Part shown: in pieces, positions 1 through 11,235 of the stretch | Layout of the letters: the number at the start of each line of letters is the position of its first letter | How positions within the stretch are numbered: position 1 is the first letter of the stretch | Assembly: GCA_038025085.1 (NCBI GenBank) | Contig: CM076146.1 | Span: 12,090,001 to 12,154,000 of the forward strand | Length of the DNA: 64,000 nt | Source of the DNA: Tetragonia tetragonoides | Lineage: Eukaryota; Streptophyta; Magnoliopsida; Caryophyllales; Aizoaceae | Reading direction: 5' to 3' | The notes under the pieces: model-generated | Told to the model about the DNA's origin: nothing | The model's input: the letters and a program-made list of their open reading frames with translations, nothing else | Databases searched by the model: none | Program-made: the position numbers and the translations under genes

Positions 1-1715
1 AAACATATCTGAATTGAGGGTGCTATCTGAATTGTTGCATAAATCGAATGGCTGTACACCGTGGGGAATCAGGTTGCATAAATAGAAGGTGCTATCTGAA
101 TTGTTTGCATCTGCTGGGTCGTTACTCTACTTGTGAACTGTGATGGTTGATAAGTAAGTATTAATCTACTTGTGATCTGCTCTCTGATTCCTCTCTGGTT
201 GCTGATTGGACAACAAAGTGAGAACTGTGATGGTTGATAAGGTGTTTCCTTTTTTCCTGGGTTTTTGTCCTGCTCCTGGAATAATTTGGTACCTTCTCTC
301 TTTCTCTTCCCATGAAATTCTGTTTGTGTTTTTTATTTTAGTGAGATACTTCAGATTTGTTCTGGACTTAATACTAAATTCTTTTTCTTTTTCTTTTTTT
401 CTTTTTTTTGAAGGAAGAATTAGACTCCTTCACTTCTCTTTATGACGCAACTTTTAATTTTGAAGCTTCTATTGTGCCAAATGTTCAGTACTCTTGTGTA
501 AATTTTAACTAGTAAAAGTCTTGCTTCTATTGTAGGTACATATTCTTATTCTTGTCCAGTTCTCCAAGTATCAACCAACTCTGATCCTTCAAAGTTCACA
601 GGTACGTAGTGTATCTTGTCTGTATGGATTATGTTTCTACTTCTATTGGATGATGTTGTTGAGTTGTTTCAACTTGAATTGGTTGAGTTTCTGATGGGAT
701 TTTTTTTAGGTAATCACATTAGTACAAAAATCAACCATCTGCATCGCCTAATATGTGACGGTTGATAGTGTGAACCGTCGCCTATAGTGAAGCGGTGGCA
801 TTTTTGTAAATAATTTGCCTACTGTTATGTGAGCTAAAATTTGGTTCTCTCTATTCTATTTTTGCTGCTTCTGTCCCCTACTGTCTTACTCTGATTTCAG
901 CATACAAATGAGTATTATTAGGCCTAATTGATTAAGAAACGTGCTAGCAGATTTATTACTGTTTCAGAGCTGCTGTAACTGATCTGAATCAGCCTATTTA
1001 TGCTTGGTTTTGCATGTTGTGTAGCTGGAAATTCTGTGAAAAGCATGCCCACATTTGTGCAGCAATGGACCAATGGTTGCTTAGTCAGGTTAAAAGAAGT
1101 TGTTAAATGAAACGATTCCTTAGTTGTTGCAATGACAAACGCGAACAGCTGCTCAACACGATTAACTTATTGAGAACAAGGTACGTATGTATTATTTGTA
1201 TTATTGCTATTTGATGCTGAACAGTGCAGTATGTAAAGACCATTTTGATTTTTGTGATGTCATCGTTCTTTTTGCTCCCTTTCATCGAGTATTACTATGA
1301 ACCTGAAGTTCAGGCCTGCACATGGTCTGAATTTGCTTCAGTGTTTGAGAAATGAATGGGTAATTGCATGGTTTGTTGAATGGGTAATTGGATGGGAGAA
1401 TTTCCTTTGAACCCAATGAAGTTGATATGAATTTTTGGTTCTGTTTTTGGATGTTTAATTACTGCATTTTGAGAGATGTTGGTTTCTCTTTATTAGTCTA
1501 AGGATCCAGCATCTTTTCTCCATGTCTGAGCATGCAATTGAGCTGAGTATTTTTCCTCTGTGATTCTGGTATTTTTTGTGTTAGTTCTTTGGGTAGTTTT
1601 CTGAATATTTAATGTAATAAATTTTCCTTGTGGAAGTGCCTCTGCGAGCAACTAATGTATAGGTTTATAGTTTTATACATTGGTATTATAACCTTTTTAT
1701 GTATTCAATAATTGA
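1..1715. other. AT-rich region with exon-like pieces, no confident gene
   Basis: No convincing protein gene is visible. A short plus-strand open stretch at 1107-1180 begins with ATG and runs into a good splice donor (AG|GTACGT). It would encode a 24-residue cysteine-containing peptide start that I do not recognise. T-rich tracts followed by AG elsewhere in the stretch could be acceptors, so this may be part of a non-coding or degraded transcript unit. Confidence in any gene is low. Confidence 0.3.
719..810. repeat. Small palindromic MITE-like remnant
   Basis: The ends TTAGTACAAAAAT and ATTTTTGTAAA are inverted relatives. Inside lies a hairpin, GACGGTT with AACCGTC around a 9-base loop. The layout resembles a deleted CACTA-type or MITE element of about 90 bp. 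No target-site duplication was resolved. Confidence 0.3.
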
Positions 1716-1787
1716 AGCCTATTAGCTCAGATGGTAGAGCAGTTGTGCTATTGCACAAAAGACGTGGGTTCGAATCCCACGTAGGTT
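1716..1787 (+). tRNA. tRNA-like sequence 1, abnormal anticodon arm
   Basis: The 72 nt fold as a cloverleaf. The acceptor stem AGCCTAT pairs with GTAGGTT (7 bp with two G-U), the D stem GCTC pairs with GAGC, and the T arm is GTGGG-TTCGAAT-CCCAC. The A box (TAGCTCAGATGG) and B box (GGTTCGAATCC) of a Pol III promoter are intact. The anticodon arm is abnormal: TTGTGC and GCACAA close around a 4-base loop, so no 7-nt loop with U33 exists and it should not decode. No T-run terminator lies immediately downstream. It could be a tRNA pseudogene or a tRNA-like structure; two relatives lie at 56.9-57.6 kb. Confidence 0.6.
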
Positions 1788-1789
1788 GG

Positions 1790-2288
1790 TTATTATTTCT
1801 TTACTCATCAGGGGTTTGTCCCGAGATTCGAAAGCACATTATAGTCTAGAATGGAGGGTTTTCTCCTTAGGTTGTATGAATGATATTTTGGACCTTTTGA
1901 TTATAGTTATCTACTTTATACTCCAGAAATTGATAATATTTTTGTGAAGTTAAAATAAAATAAAGTAAAAATTGTATTGAATTATAGTAAAAGTTGTGGT
2001 CAGTTGTAGAAAATTATATTTTATAACTATATCAATTTTAACCAAGAACATATATGACATGGAAGAATCTTAATATAAAAAAATAAATAATAAAAACACA
2101 TGATATTTTTCAAATGGAAGCAAGAAAGTTAAATTCAATGATGTTTTATAACGACTCGTGTAGAAAATTTCGTTTGTCGTAAGATTTTATCAGTCAAAAG
2201 AGAAATTTAAGATATAAGGTATGAGATTATAAGTTTATGGGATATAAAGCATGAGAAAATCAACATAAAAATATAAAAAATAATAAAA
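1790..2288. other. AT-rich spacer
   Basis: No open frame, terminal repeat or promoter was recognised in this stretch. Confidence 0.5.
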
Positions 2289-2572
2289 TTACCTAGAAGG
2301 CAGAGTAACATGTTGATTAATGAACAACTGTTGTGTAAACCAATGGAGATTATAGTAAACCAATGGTGAGGTTGTTGTAAACTTATAACAATTTTGCAAT
2401 AAAATTTCCCTTTTAGTTACCTAGAGGGAAGAGTAACATGTTGATTAATTAACAACCGTTATAGTAAACCAGTGGAAAGGTTGTTGTAAACCAATGGTGA
2501 GATTGTTGTAAATCAGAGGTGAGGTTGGTGTAAACTTATAAAAAATTTGCAGTCAAATATATCCCTTTTGGT
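2289..2572 (+). repeat. Two-copy direct repeat of about 130-155 bp
   Basis: Copy 1 runs from 2289 to 2416 and copy 2 from 2417 to about 2572. Both start TTACCTAGA and share AGTAACATGTTGATTAA. Both contain further internal repeats of GTAAACCAATGGTGAGGTTGT. They are non-coding and of unknown origin. Confidence 0.6.
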
Positions 2573-2759
2573 TAGGAAAATATAGTAACGAACATAAGAT
2601 TGTTCTCGACGACCATATCAGTAGGATTTTGGTTGTAGTTTCATACAATGTATCTATATGCTAATATAAGTTTCGTGTTGTCCATACAAAAAATTATTGT
2701 GTAAAAGTTGTTACATCAAACATGCTTGAGCAAAATAACTGATCTTCAAGCCTTCCGTT

Positions 2760-3707
2760 TTATTTTTCCATGAGTTGTCTCCCTTGAAGCAAGCTCATAA
2801 ACTTCCTTCCTTGTCTCTGTTCCTCAAAACTTGGATATGTATCAACCATACATCACAAATTCATTAGTAGATATGGACACACTTGATATTAATAAATTTA
2901 AATTAAAAAATTGGAGAACGGGAACAGAAGTTAGTATCACACCTCAACCAATATCTCCATCAACTGGTGTACATGTTGCCATACCACAATAATAAGCAAG
3001 AGAAGACAACAAACACTTGCATATCAAATCAGTGATTAAAAAATTAAAACTTCACAATCAAATTAAAAGACATGTATTTCTTTCCCATTAAGAGATTGTT
3101 TAAAGAATCAACCAGCACAGACTCATATATATGGCAACCATGTTATAGATGTTAGCAAACTCATTATCATATTTATGAAACTAAAGTTTCTGTCAATATG
3201 CAAGTAGCTCCTTTACAAGAACAGTTAAGAATGGTTTTGTGTGTCCGTACTCAATAAAAAAACCTGAACACCACCAGTACACGAAGTCGATAATCACCTG
3301 ACCAAACCCACTTTTCCCGAATTTCCTCTCCACCCACTTGAATCTGTAATCTACCATACATCACAAAATTATTATACTCATTATTACTCACATTTGTTTT
3401 CTGGCTAACATTTAGACATTTAAAAGAGTAGAAGCCAATCTATAGAGCTACGAATAGAGCCAGAGAGACATATGAGCTATATTAATGAAAAATTCGCTCA
3501 AATTGAACCTATATCCTTCAGCTAATTCATACATAAGCGACAAAATTCAATAACAATCACGCCAAATTCGAAGTTTTGGCGAAAATCCCAAAACAATTGA
3601 ACAAAAACAAACGCTAGGTCGAAGAGAAAGACATACCTTCAACGTGTTGGTAATAGGGATTGATGGAAGCAGGGGGTGGTCATCCATGAACATCTGCATT
3701 GTTGCTT
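2760..3707 (-). pseudogene. Casein kinase 1-like gene fragment, spliced and degraded
   Basis: A putative first exon (3699-3637) reads ATG through 21 codons (MQMFMDDHPLLPSIP...) to a GTATGT donor. After a 293-bp intron with acceptor TTACAG, an exon starting at 3343 encodes IQVGG and then, after a frameshift, ERKFGKSGFGQV. That matches the glycine-rich ATP-binding loop of plant casein kinase 1-like proteins, where IQVGG and ERKLGKGGFGQV normally lie about eight residues apart. Further possible exon pieces lie near 2950 and 2770-2830. Only the N-lobe start is recognisable and the kinase core is absent, so this is a pseudogene or a captured fragment. The intervening deletion is inferred from family knowledge. 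Confidence 0.4.
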
Positions 3708-3869
3708 CAGTCAAATTTAAAGACCAGAAGAGGAGACGATGTTAAGGTCAGGCTGTGAAGGTGGTTAGGGCTAGAGAGAGAAAAGGTGAGTGAGAGAGAG
3801 TGTGTGCCAGAGAAGGTAAACATTGAAAACTGAGAGAGGGTTATACTTGGTGAAAATTTTTTAAGCGCT

Positions 3870-4850
3870 TAATTGAAAAATTCAGTGTCCGCCCAAATTT
3901 TCATTCCTAAAGCTAGCCCAAAATTTCAATTTTCAATAAAATCTCATATATTGTCAATTGCAGTTACTGTATGATTCAATTAAATGCAAATGATAGTCTC
4001 AGAGTAATTAACTGAATGTGAAGGAAAAATATCCACATTTTTCTTATTATTTTGTAATGAAAATGAGATTTTAAGTATAAAAGATAAAGTTTATATGGTA
4101 ATGGGAAATTATTATTCCAAATAAAAAATAAAAAAGAACATATCATCTAAAGGTCGTCATTATTAATAGGAAATAAGAATGATTCACTGATTTAATGTGT
4201 CTGTGATCATCAACAGTTTGAAAAATAAGTTGACAATCATTTTTATATTATAGGATGGAAATCCAAAATAAAAGTTAGCAAAATATTTAAATTGTCCGCC
4301 AAAAATCACACTCCAAAAACCACCCTCCAAATTCAATGTGTGGAAATTTTCAAAATTTCTGCCAAAAACCACCTTCCATATTACATGCTTACTTTTGTGA
4401 TGACCAAAGTATGATGCAAAAGTAAGGTCATTGTCATGTTATATATTCAAGTCAGTCAAAGTTACTTACCAAAAGGACTTACATGTTTTTGTCTTATGGA
4501 CATTAGAAAGGCTACAAATGTTCCTTCTTTATTTTTAATGAATATAGGCTACATACTTAATAAGATAATATTCAATTTATTTTCCTCTATAATTTCAAAT
4601 GATGAAACCCTATTTTACGTTTGAGAGATTATCACATACAAATTGTATATAACAAACAATATGTTGCAGTAGTAGTTCGCCTTTCAAAATCAAGATGTTG
4701 CATCGTTTACTGCATACCCATTTAAGGTTTACATTGTCCTACATTTCCATTTACTACGAATTAGTTATCATGCAACTAGCAATTATGTGTGATTAATTAG
4801 TATAGCAATTTGTTTATATGATCGTTATTATTGTTAAGTTTGAATAACAC
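3870..4850. other. AT-rich intergenic DNA
   Basis: No gene is visible. Short imperfect repeats of the type CCAAAAACCACC occur at 4290-4380. Confidence 0.5.
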
Positions 4851-6378
4851 ATTTGATCATTTATCTTGATTTATAATAGTTTTGTTAATATTTGTTTTAA
4901 TCGAATTCATAGACTTTAGTCACAATCAATACTTTCAGTCAATAACACGGTCATTTTATAGGACGAATTACATACCAGTAATAACGGAATGATCTGTATC
5001 AGTCCCGAAATCTCATTTGATCATTTATCTTGATTTATAATAGTTTTGTTAATGTTTGTTTTAATCGAATTCATAGACTTTAGTCACAATCATTACTTTC
5101 AGTCAATAACACGATCATTTTATGGGACGAATTACATACAAGTAACACCGGAATGATCTGTATCAGTCCCGAAATCTCATTTGAGCATTTATCTTGATTT
5201 ATAATAGTTTTGTTAATGTTTGTTTTAATCGAATTCATAGACTTTAGTCACAATCATTACATTCAGTCAATCACACGGTCATTTTATGGGACGAATTACA
5301 TACAAGTAACACCGGAATGATCTATATCAGTCCTGAAATCCCATTTGATCATTTATCTTGATTTATAATAGTTTTTTTAATGTTTGTTTTAATCGAATTC
5401 ATAGACATTAGTCACAATCATTACTTTCAATCAATAACACGGTCATTTTATGGGACGAATTACACACAAGTAACACCGGACTTATCTGTATCCGTCTCGA
5501 AATCCCATTTGATCATTTATCTTGATTTATAATAGTTTTGTTAATGTTTGTTTTAATCGAATTCATAAACTTTAGTCACAATCATTACTTTCGGTCAATA
5601 ACACGGTTATTTTATAGGACGAATTACATACAAGTAACACCGAAATGATCTGTATCAGTCCCGAAATCCCATTTCATCATTTATCTTGATTTATAATAGT
5701 TTTGTTAATGTTTTTTTTAATCGAATTCATAGATTTTAGTCACAATCATTACTTTCAGTCAATAACACGGTCATTTTATGGGACGAATTACATACAAGTA
5801 ACACCGGAATGATCTGTATCAGTCCGAAATCCCATTTGATCATTTATCTTGATTTATAACAGTTTTGTTAATGTTTGTTTTAATCGAATTCATAGACTTT
5901 AGTCACAATCATTACTTTCAGTCAATAACACAGTCATTTTACGGGACGAATTACATACAAGTAACACCCGAATGATCTGTATCTTTCCCGAAATCCCATT
6001 TGATCATTTATCTTGATTTATAATAGTTTTTTTAATGTTTGTTTTAATCGAATTCATAGACTTTATTCACAATCATTACTTTTAGTCAATAACACTGTCA
6101 TTTTAAAGGACAAATCACATACAAGTAACACCGGAATGATCTGAATCAGTCTTGAAATCCCATTTGATCATTTATCTATGATTTATAATAGTTTTATTAA
6201 TGTTTGTTTTAATCGAATTCATGGACGTTATTCACAATCATTATTTCAGTCAATAACACGGTGATTTTATGGGACGAATCAAATACAAGTAACAGCGGAA
6301 TGATCTGAATCAACCTCGAAATCCCATTTAATCATTTATCTATGATTTGTAACAGTTTTGTTAATTTTTGTGTTAATC
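4851..6378 (+). repeat. 164-bp tandem satellite, about 9.3 copies
   Basis: The marker ATTTGATCATTTATCTTGAT recurs, with small changes, at 4851, 5015, 5179, 5343, 5507, 5671, 5834, 5998, 6162 and 6326, a period of 164 bp with a single 163-bp step. Each unit carries the conserved blocks TTTTAATCGAATTCAT, CAATAACACGGTCATTTTA and ACAAGTAACACCGGAATGA. Copies differ by scattered point changes and degenerate towards the right end. It is non-coding. The period is in the range of nucleosome-sized plant satellites; whether it is a dispersed or a centromeric family cannot be told from one array. Confidence 0.95.
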
Positions 6379-6381
6379 AAA

Positions 6382-6422
6382 TAGGGTATAGGGTATAGAG
6401 TTTAGGGTTTAGGATTTAGGGT
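6382..6422 (+). repeat. Degenerate telomere-like repeats
   Basis: Directly after the last satellite unit the sequence becomes a run of TAGGGTATAGGG and TTTAGGGTTTAGG variants, related to the plant telomere unit TTTAGGG. It is only about 40 bp and imperfect, so it could be a relic or a by-product of repair. Confidence 0.6.
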
Positions 6423-6617
6423 AAATGGTAATTTTTATTTTGTTAATGTTTCTCATTTTCCAATTAATAGAATTTATTCATTTCATTAGTGTCATTTATA
6501 TATGTACACATCCAATTCTATTTTAATACTAATTTTATCCAATTAGTAATATTCAGACATTGGATGACTAGATTATTGAACACATAGGATTACTTAATCT
6601 ATCATATTAGTAATGCT

Positions 6618-6728
6618 GATCATTGTAAAACATTGAATGTGTCATTAAATCTTAAGAATAATAACAATCATTGTAAAACATTGAATGTCTCATTAAATAA
6701 CGATCATTGTAAAACATTGAATGTCTAA
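6618..6728 (+). repeat. Three copies of a 36-48 bp repeat
   Basis: ATCATTGTAAAACATTGAATG begins near 6618, 6666 and 6702, followed by variants of TCTCATTAAATAA. It is non-coding. Confidence 0.75.
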
Positions 6729-6729
6729 C

Positions 6730-7650
6730 TTTTGCATTTCTCACTCCACTTTTTGGGTCAACTGACACGTGATAAATAAATATCGGTACACCCACCAATA
6801 TCTTTTTACTAAAAAAACGTGTTATATTAAATTTGAAAATTACTTACATCTATTTTACTTTGAACAAAATTTTATAAATTTTCCTCTCGTTTACTAGAAT
6901 ATCGCTTTTGTTCCCTAAAACACCATTTTTGATTCACTATGAATATTAATTTTGTTTACTACAATATCATTCACGTCAATCAAATATCGCCATAAGCATT
7001 GAACTTCACATATTATTCAGAACAAATCACAATCACCCTGTATTAATGATACTATATACTTCCTCCATTCCCAAAAAAGAATGGATGTTTCTCTGGGCAC
7101 AGAGTTTAAGAAAGGTGCTTATTGAGTGTGCAAAGGTAACAATGCTTTTATTTATATGAGATTGGACAGAGAAATAGAATTATAAGTTGCTTAACATGGT
7201 CCTAGCATGAGAGAAAGAGAGAAAGGGGAGAGAGAAAGAATATCACTATTGCAATTACATAGGGTATCACTTTATTTCTCTTCCATTTTAAAATTCAGAA
7301 TCTCCCATCAAAGTTGGAGTAGATTTCACTTTTAAGAATTTGGAGAAAGTTTGAACTTCCCACCAAAATTACAACATTCATCAAAAACAATTCAAATCCT
7401 AAAAGTTCAAACCCCACCAAAAATTAGAACAGCTTTCAAATGAGATTTGGGGAAGTTTAAACTTCTCACCCAAATTTCAAATGAAATGATTTAAGAAAAT
7501 TTGAACTTCCCACCAAAATTTCAACAAAAATTCTAAATTACAAGTTCACCTGAAAATGAAAAGCTCTAATTTTTTTTTTTTTTTTGGAAGGAAATGTACT
7601 AAATATTAAAAACTCAAATTTGAAAATTACAATTCCCACCCAAAAAATTT
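6730..7650. other. AT-rich spacer with degenerate short repeats
   Basis: Imperfect repeats of TTTGAACTTCCCACCAAAATT occupy about 7340-7550. A sequence at 7049-7085 (TACTTCCTCCATTCCC) looks like one end of a Stowaway-type MITE, but no partner end was found. No gene is visible. Confidence 0.45.
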
Positions 7651-7658
7651 GGGAGCTC

Positions 7659-7666
7659 TATAAAAG
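7659..7666 (+). promoter_or_regulatory. TATA box candidate
   Basis: TATAAAAG sits in CTCTATAAAAGGAGAGAG, a classical plant TATA context. A CT/CA-rich leader-like stretch follows, with TTCATCATCACCCAAC occurring three times, and then a (GA)n tract at 7912-7934. No protein gene follows, so it could drive a non-coding transcript or be an old LTR or transposon promoter. Confidence 0.45.
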
Positions 7667-7911
7667 GAGAGAGATGGATTGGGTTGGTTCAGACTTCATA
7701 TCCCTCTTCATCACCCAACTTCTTGAAATTTCAAGCTGGGGGAGCATTCATAATTTGTCCATTCATCATCACCCAACTTTCCATTTGCCTTCATCCATCC
7801 ATCTTCATTTCGGAACCCTGTAAATTCATCATCACCCAACCACAAAAAAACATCAACATTGAGAGAAGTAATGTAATTACACCATTTAACTATTAACAAC
7901 TTGACAACGTC

Positions 7912-7934
7912 AGAGAGAGAGAGAGAGAGAGAGA
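7912..7934. repeat. (GA)n microsatellite
   Basis: A run of about eleven GA units. Confidence 0.9.
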
Positions 7935-8410
7935 CATCTTATAAATTTTGTTTCATTTTTTGTTTCTGAGCCAACACAACAACAAGGTCATGACATACGT
8001 TCTGAGGAACAACCAACACAACCAGGGGCAAGTGCAACAACGTATAGGATACCATAACTGAAACATCTCAAAACACCTGGATATTAATCCACATGACATA
8101 AAACTTCCATCACATGTACTGCTCAACTCCAGAATTATGAACCAAATCCTAGCAGATAAGTCAAAAGCCCAACTTTCTCTACGCACTCTAGAGTTTTCTG
8201 ATGTGTCTTAGGTCCTGTAGACAAGCAAAGATCACCCCGAAATGCAGAAATACAGACCAGACGGTACTGAACACCAACCCTTTACAAGTTGAAAGATAAA
8301 GTCTGAGCATGTAGGAGTTAATCCTAGGGACTACATTTACTTGCCACTTAGTATATTGATTTCATTACTACTTAGGACCTTAGAAACACATGAAAAGCTT
8401 GCTATAAGAG

Positions 8411-8622
8411 CAAAATTCAGAAATGGAATTCAGAATAAAAGCCTTTCACACACAAGAGCAAACTATCATTTATCACACATAAGACCTAGTCTCATACGTC
8501 ATTTGACTTGATCCTACCACTTCTGCACTGCACCTTGGTTGAGTTTCCAGCATTTTAACGAGAAAAATTAAGAGTTTAACACTGAATATTCATGTCTGAA
8601 TTTCAAATACAGAGAATAGTAC
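8411..8622 (+). repeat. Direct repeat copy 1, about 210 bp
   Basis: This copy and the one at 9329-9536 share AGAAATGGAAT-CAGAATAAAA, CACACACAAGAGCAAA, TTGGTTGAGTTT-CAGCATTTT and CAGAGAATAGTAC in the same order, with many substitutions. No TG...CA ends or target-site duplications were found, so an LTR identity is not supported. Confidence 0.75.
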
Positions 8623-9084
8623 TAATCCGACAAGTACTGCAAAAGAAAATTAAACATTCATCCACAATAAAGCCAAATTAATTAGGACCATTAATACTTA
8701 CTAAAAATAAATTATCAACAAATTGTAGCTTCCCAAAGCCATTAATCAAGAAGCTATGACTTTTAGAAAATTAACAGCGTATACATGTATTGAGTAAGTT
8801 AGAAGAGAATGACTTCAAATAAAATGCTGCCCAAAAAGTCCAGCATTGAAAAGACAAAAATAACTTCCAACTTGAGTGAATCAGATGAACCTCGGCCTTA
8901 AAAAGCTGAAATCAAGGTACTCATATATGATATTATAGTATATGTAGCTGCATTCCCTGCATATAAAAAGTGCATTTGATGTTCTCACCAAATATAGCCA
9001 GTATATATATTACAAAACAAGATTACAAGCTTGAAACCACAACCAACTACAACAACAATAAGCTGCACCATCATGGGAACATAC

Positions 9085-9275
9085 AGCAGCAAAACAGCAA
9101 TCATACAGCAGCAACAACATACAGCAAAACATCAAGTATACAACAACAAATCAGCAAGCATACAGCAGCAAGTATACAACAATAAATCAGCAAGCATACA
9201 ATAGCAAAACAGCAAGTATACAACAACAAATCAGCAAGCATACAACAGCAAAATAGCAACAGCAGTGGCCAAAAA
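9085..9275 (+). repeat. CAGCA/CAACA-rich minisatellite
   Basis: Imperfect units of about 30-45 bp are built from CAACAAATCAGCAAGCATACA and CAGCAAGTATA. No frame is long or protein-like enough to call a gene. Confidence 0.8.
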
Positions 9276-9328
9276 AAGCAGCAGCAAAACAACAACATCA
9301 GTGGCCAAGAACAAACAACACGAAACAG

Positions 9329-9536
9329 AAAATTTAAGAAATGGAATCCAGAATAAAAACCTTCACACACAAGAGCAAATTATCATCTAGCACACATACG
9401 AACTAGTCCTACTTGATCTGACTTGACCCTACCACCTGTACACTACATCTTGGTTGAGTTTTCAGCATTTTCACACGGAAATTCAAAGTCTAACACTACA
9501 TATTCAGGTTTGAATTTTAGATTCAGAGAATAGTAC
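9329..9536 (+). repeat. Direct repeat copy 2, about 210 bp
   Basis: Partner of 8411-8622, offset by about 917 bp. The CAGCA minisatellite lies between the two copies. Confidence 0.75.
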
Positions 9537-9935
9537 ACAAATATGACTCAATCTTCACTTTAGCTCACATATATCACACCACATTGAGTAATAATTATTG
9601 CATTAATTAGACACTAACCTTTTATGAAATTTTCAGCTTCTAAGCATGTAAAACTAAGCACGTATAGCCATAAACAGTTCTGAATTGGCAGCATAACAGA
9701 ACCAAATGAAACTTCGAAATTATGCTATATAGACCTCCTTGAACAATACAACTCATTATCTTTTTAGTCCTAGTTGCTTACCTCTATTTTCTTAGTGAGC
9801 AGTTGCGACTAAGATTAAAATTCACAACCAAATTAAAATTTAAGAAAGCAGAACTAAAGTACCACTATATACGTTCCTTTTTTTGGTTTCAATTAGTCTT
9901 TGAAACACTATGATTTCATTTCCCTAATCACTACC

Positions 9936-10052
9936 ATGGAAGAACATGAACCTGCAAAGGCACAATTAACAGATGAAAAGGACCAACTTATTGAACTCAG
10001 TCATGCATTCGCTGTTCTAGCTTCTTGTAACACCCCGAATTTTCTACTGAAA
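9936..10052 (+). other. Short exon-like open frame
   Basis: A good ATG context (ACCATGGAAG) opens a 38-codon frame with a charged, helix-like peptide (MEEHEPAKAQLTDEKDQLIE...), ending at TAA. The frame runs into TGTAACACCCCGAATTTT, a sequence that looks like the start of a separate repeat. It may be a captured exon or a chance frame. The product is not recognised. Confidence 0.2.
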
Positions 10053-10940
10053 TAAATAAATAAAAATAAATAGACTCAAGCCGAAAATCCGGCAGAGTTC
10101 CTTTTGTAAACTGAATAAACCAGTCTAAAAAGACTTATATAACTGCTTAACAAAAATAAAACAATATCTAGCAACAACCCAGCGGAAGACTCTAATAATT
10201 CAGGGCGCTACCGCCACACTCACTCATACGAATGAGTGTAAGGCTCTTCAACCGAAAACTATAAAAATTAATCTCAAAAATATACTAGGTGTTTTTCAAA
10301 TAACTTAACAATAGCTAGAACACTCAGTTAGGCTATTTCACATGTTCTCACTGTATACTTAACTTTAATAGTACCCACACATATTATAAATACCCGGACA
10401 ATGACCACAATTCAATTATCTAACTTTTTAACATAATAGGCAGTGCATATCAACCTAGCTTGATATACTGAACCAACTAACAGTAGATACATATCTCTGA
10501 TATCCACAAGCACTACTAATTTACATAGCCACAGGTTAATACCACCCATTCAACGCATACTTAACATTAGCACACACTACAATACTAGCTATGATTAAAA
10601 TAGATTATTACAACTATACAGCAGGTTCTCAATTTCCATACTAAAAGCCAATTCAATCACATATACACATAATTAGGCTCAAAACTGAATGTAAAATGAA
10701 CCCTACGTAATAGAGGTAGTTACCTTAGGTGCGGTTGGGGTCCTAATCAATCATACCCACAAGCTAATACTCCAAGTTCTACAAAAATTAGGTCCAGACC
10801 AAGCTATCATTGTCATATAAGGGATCCAAATTCTTCAAACCCATCATCAAATTGCACAAACAACATAACCACCGATTCATATTTTTGCAATTAAGCTCCA
10901 AATTCAGAAATTCAGCAGTCAGTTGAGGGTTTAGGGTTTC
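10028..10940. other. Non-coding left flank of the Copia element
   Basis: No protein gene. On the minus strand the stretch next to the Copia insertion looks like a spliced leader: GAAACCCTAAACCCTCAACTG, then a GC-balanced stretch, then a donor-like CACCTAAG|GTAACTAC near 10,725. It probably continues the transcript-like sequence found at 16,489-16,829 on the other side of the insertion. TGTAACACCCCGAATTTT at about 10,028 may begin an unrelated repeat. Confidence 0.35.
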
Positions 10941-11235
10941 TGTTGATGTTGATCAACTAAGCTCAAGAACAAAACAGAAAATGTGTTTTAGAGAGAGAAA
11001 GAAAATGAGAGAATCTGAGTTAAATTCTCAGTTGTATATTGAATGAATGAATACAGAAAACAATGTTAGTAAAGCTTATATACAGCAACTGATTAGCTAA
11101 CTCAACAAAGCAAAAACAGAGCCTGTATAACTAACTCTAACAGAAACTCTAACAAACTGTTTACTGTTTCTAACAAACTTTTCTAACAAACAGAAAAATC
11201 GAATATAAATACATTGAGATTAATTATGTCTAACA
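10941..11235 (-). repeat. Copia 3' LTR
   Basis: This LTR is bounded by TGTTGATG and TCTAACA. A TATA-like sequence (minus strand TATATAAGC, plus coordinates 11,074-11,082) is the likely promoter. The polyprotein stop codon lies 14 bp inside this LTR. Confidence 0.95.

Noticed and set aside
206..445. 79-codon plus-strand open frame
   Set aside because: Hydrophobic and phenylalanine-rich because of T-rich DNA; no motif, poor context.
4851..6378. CRISPR-like regular repeats
   Set aside because: Eukaryotic context, and the whole 164-bp unit is repeated with no unique spacers.
7953..8186. 77-codon minus-strand frame
   Set aside because: Low-complexity and Cys/Leu-rich, with no recognisable domain or promoter on that strand.
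9101..9370. 89-codon minus-strand frame rich in Cys and Leu
   Set aside because: Arises from the CAGCA repeat read backwards.
8411..9536. LTR pair of a small (TRIM-like) retrotransposon
   Set aside because: No TG/CA ends, PBS, PPT or target duplication was found.
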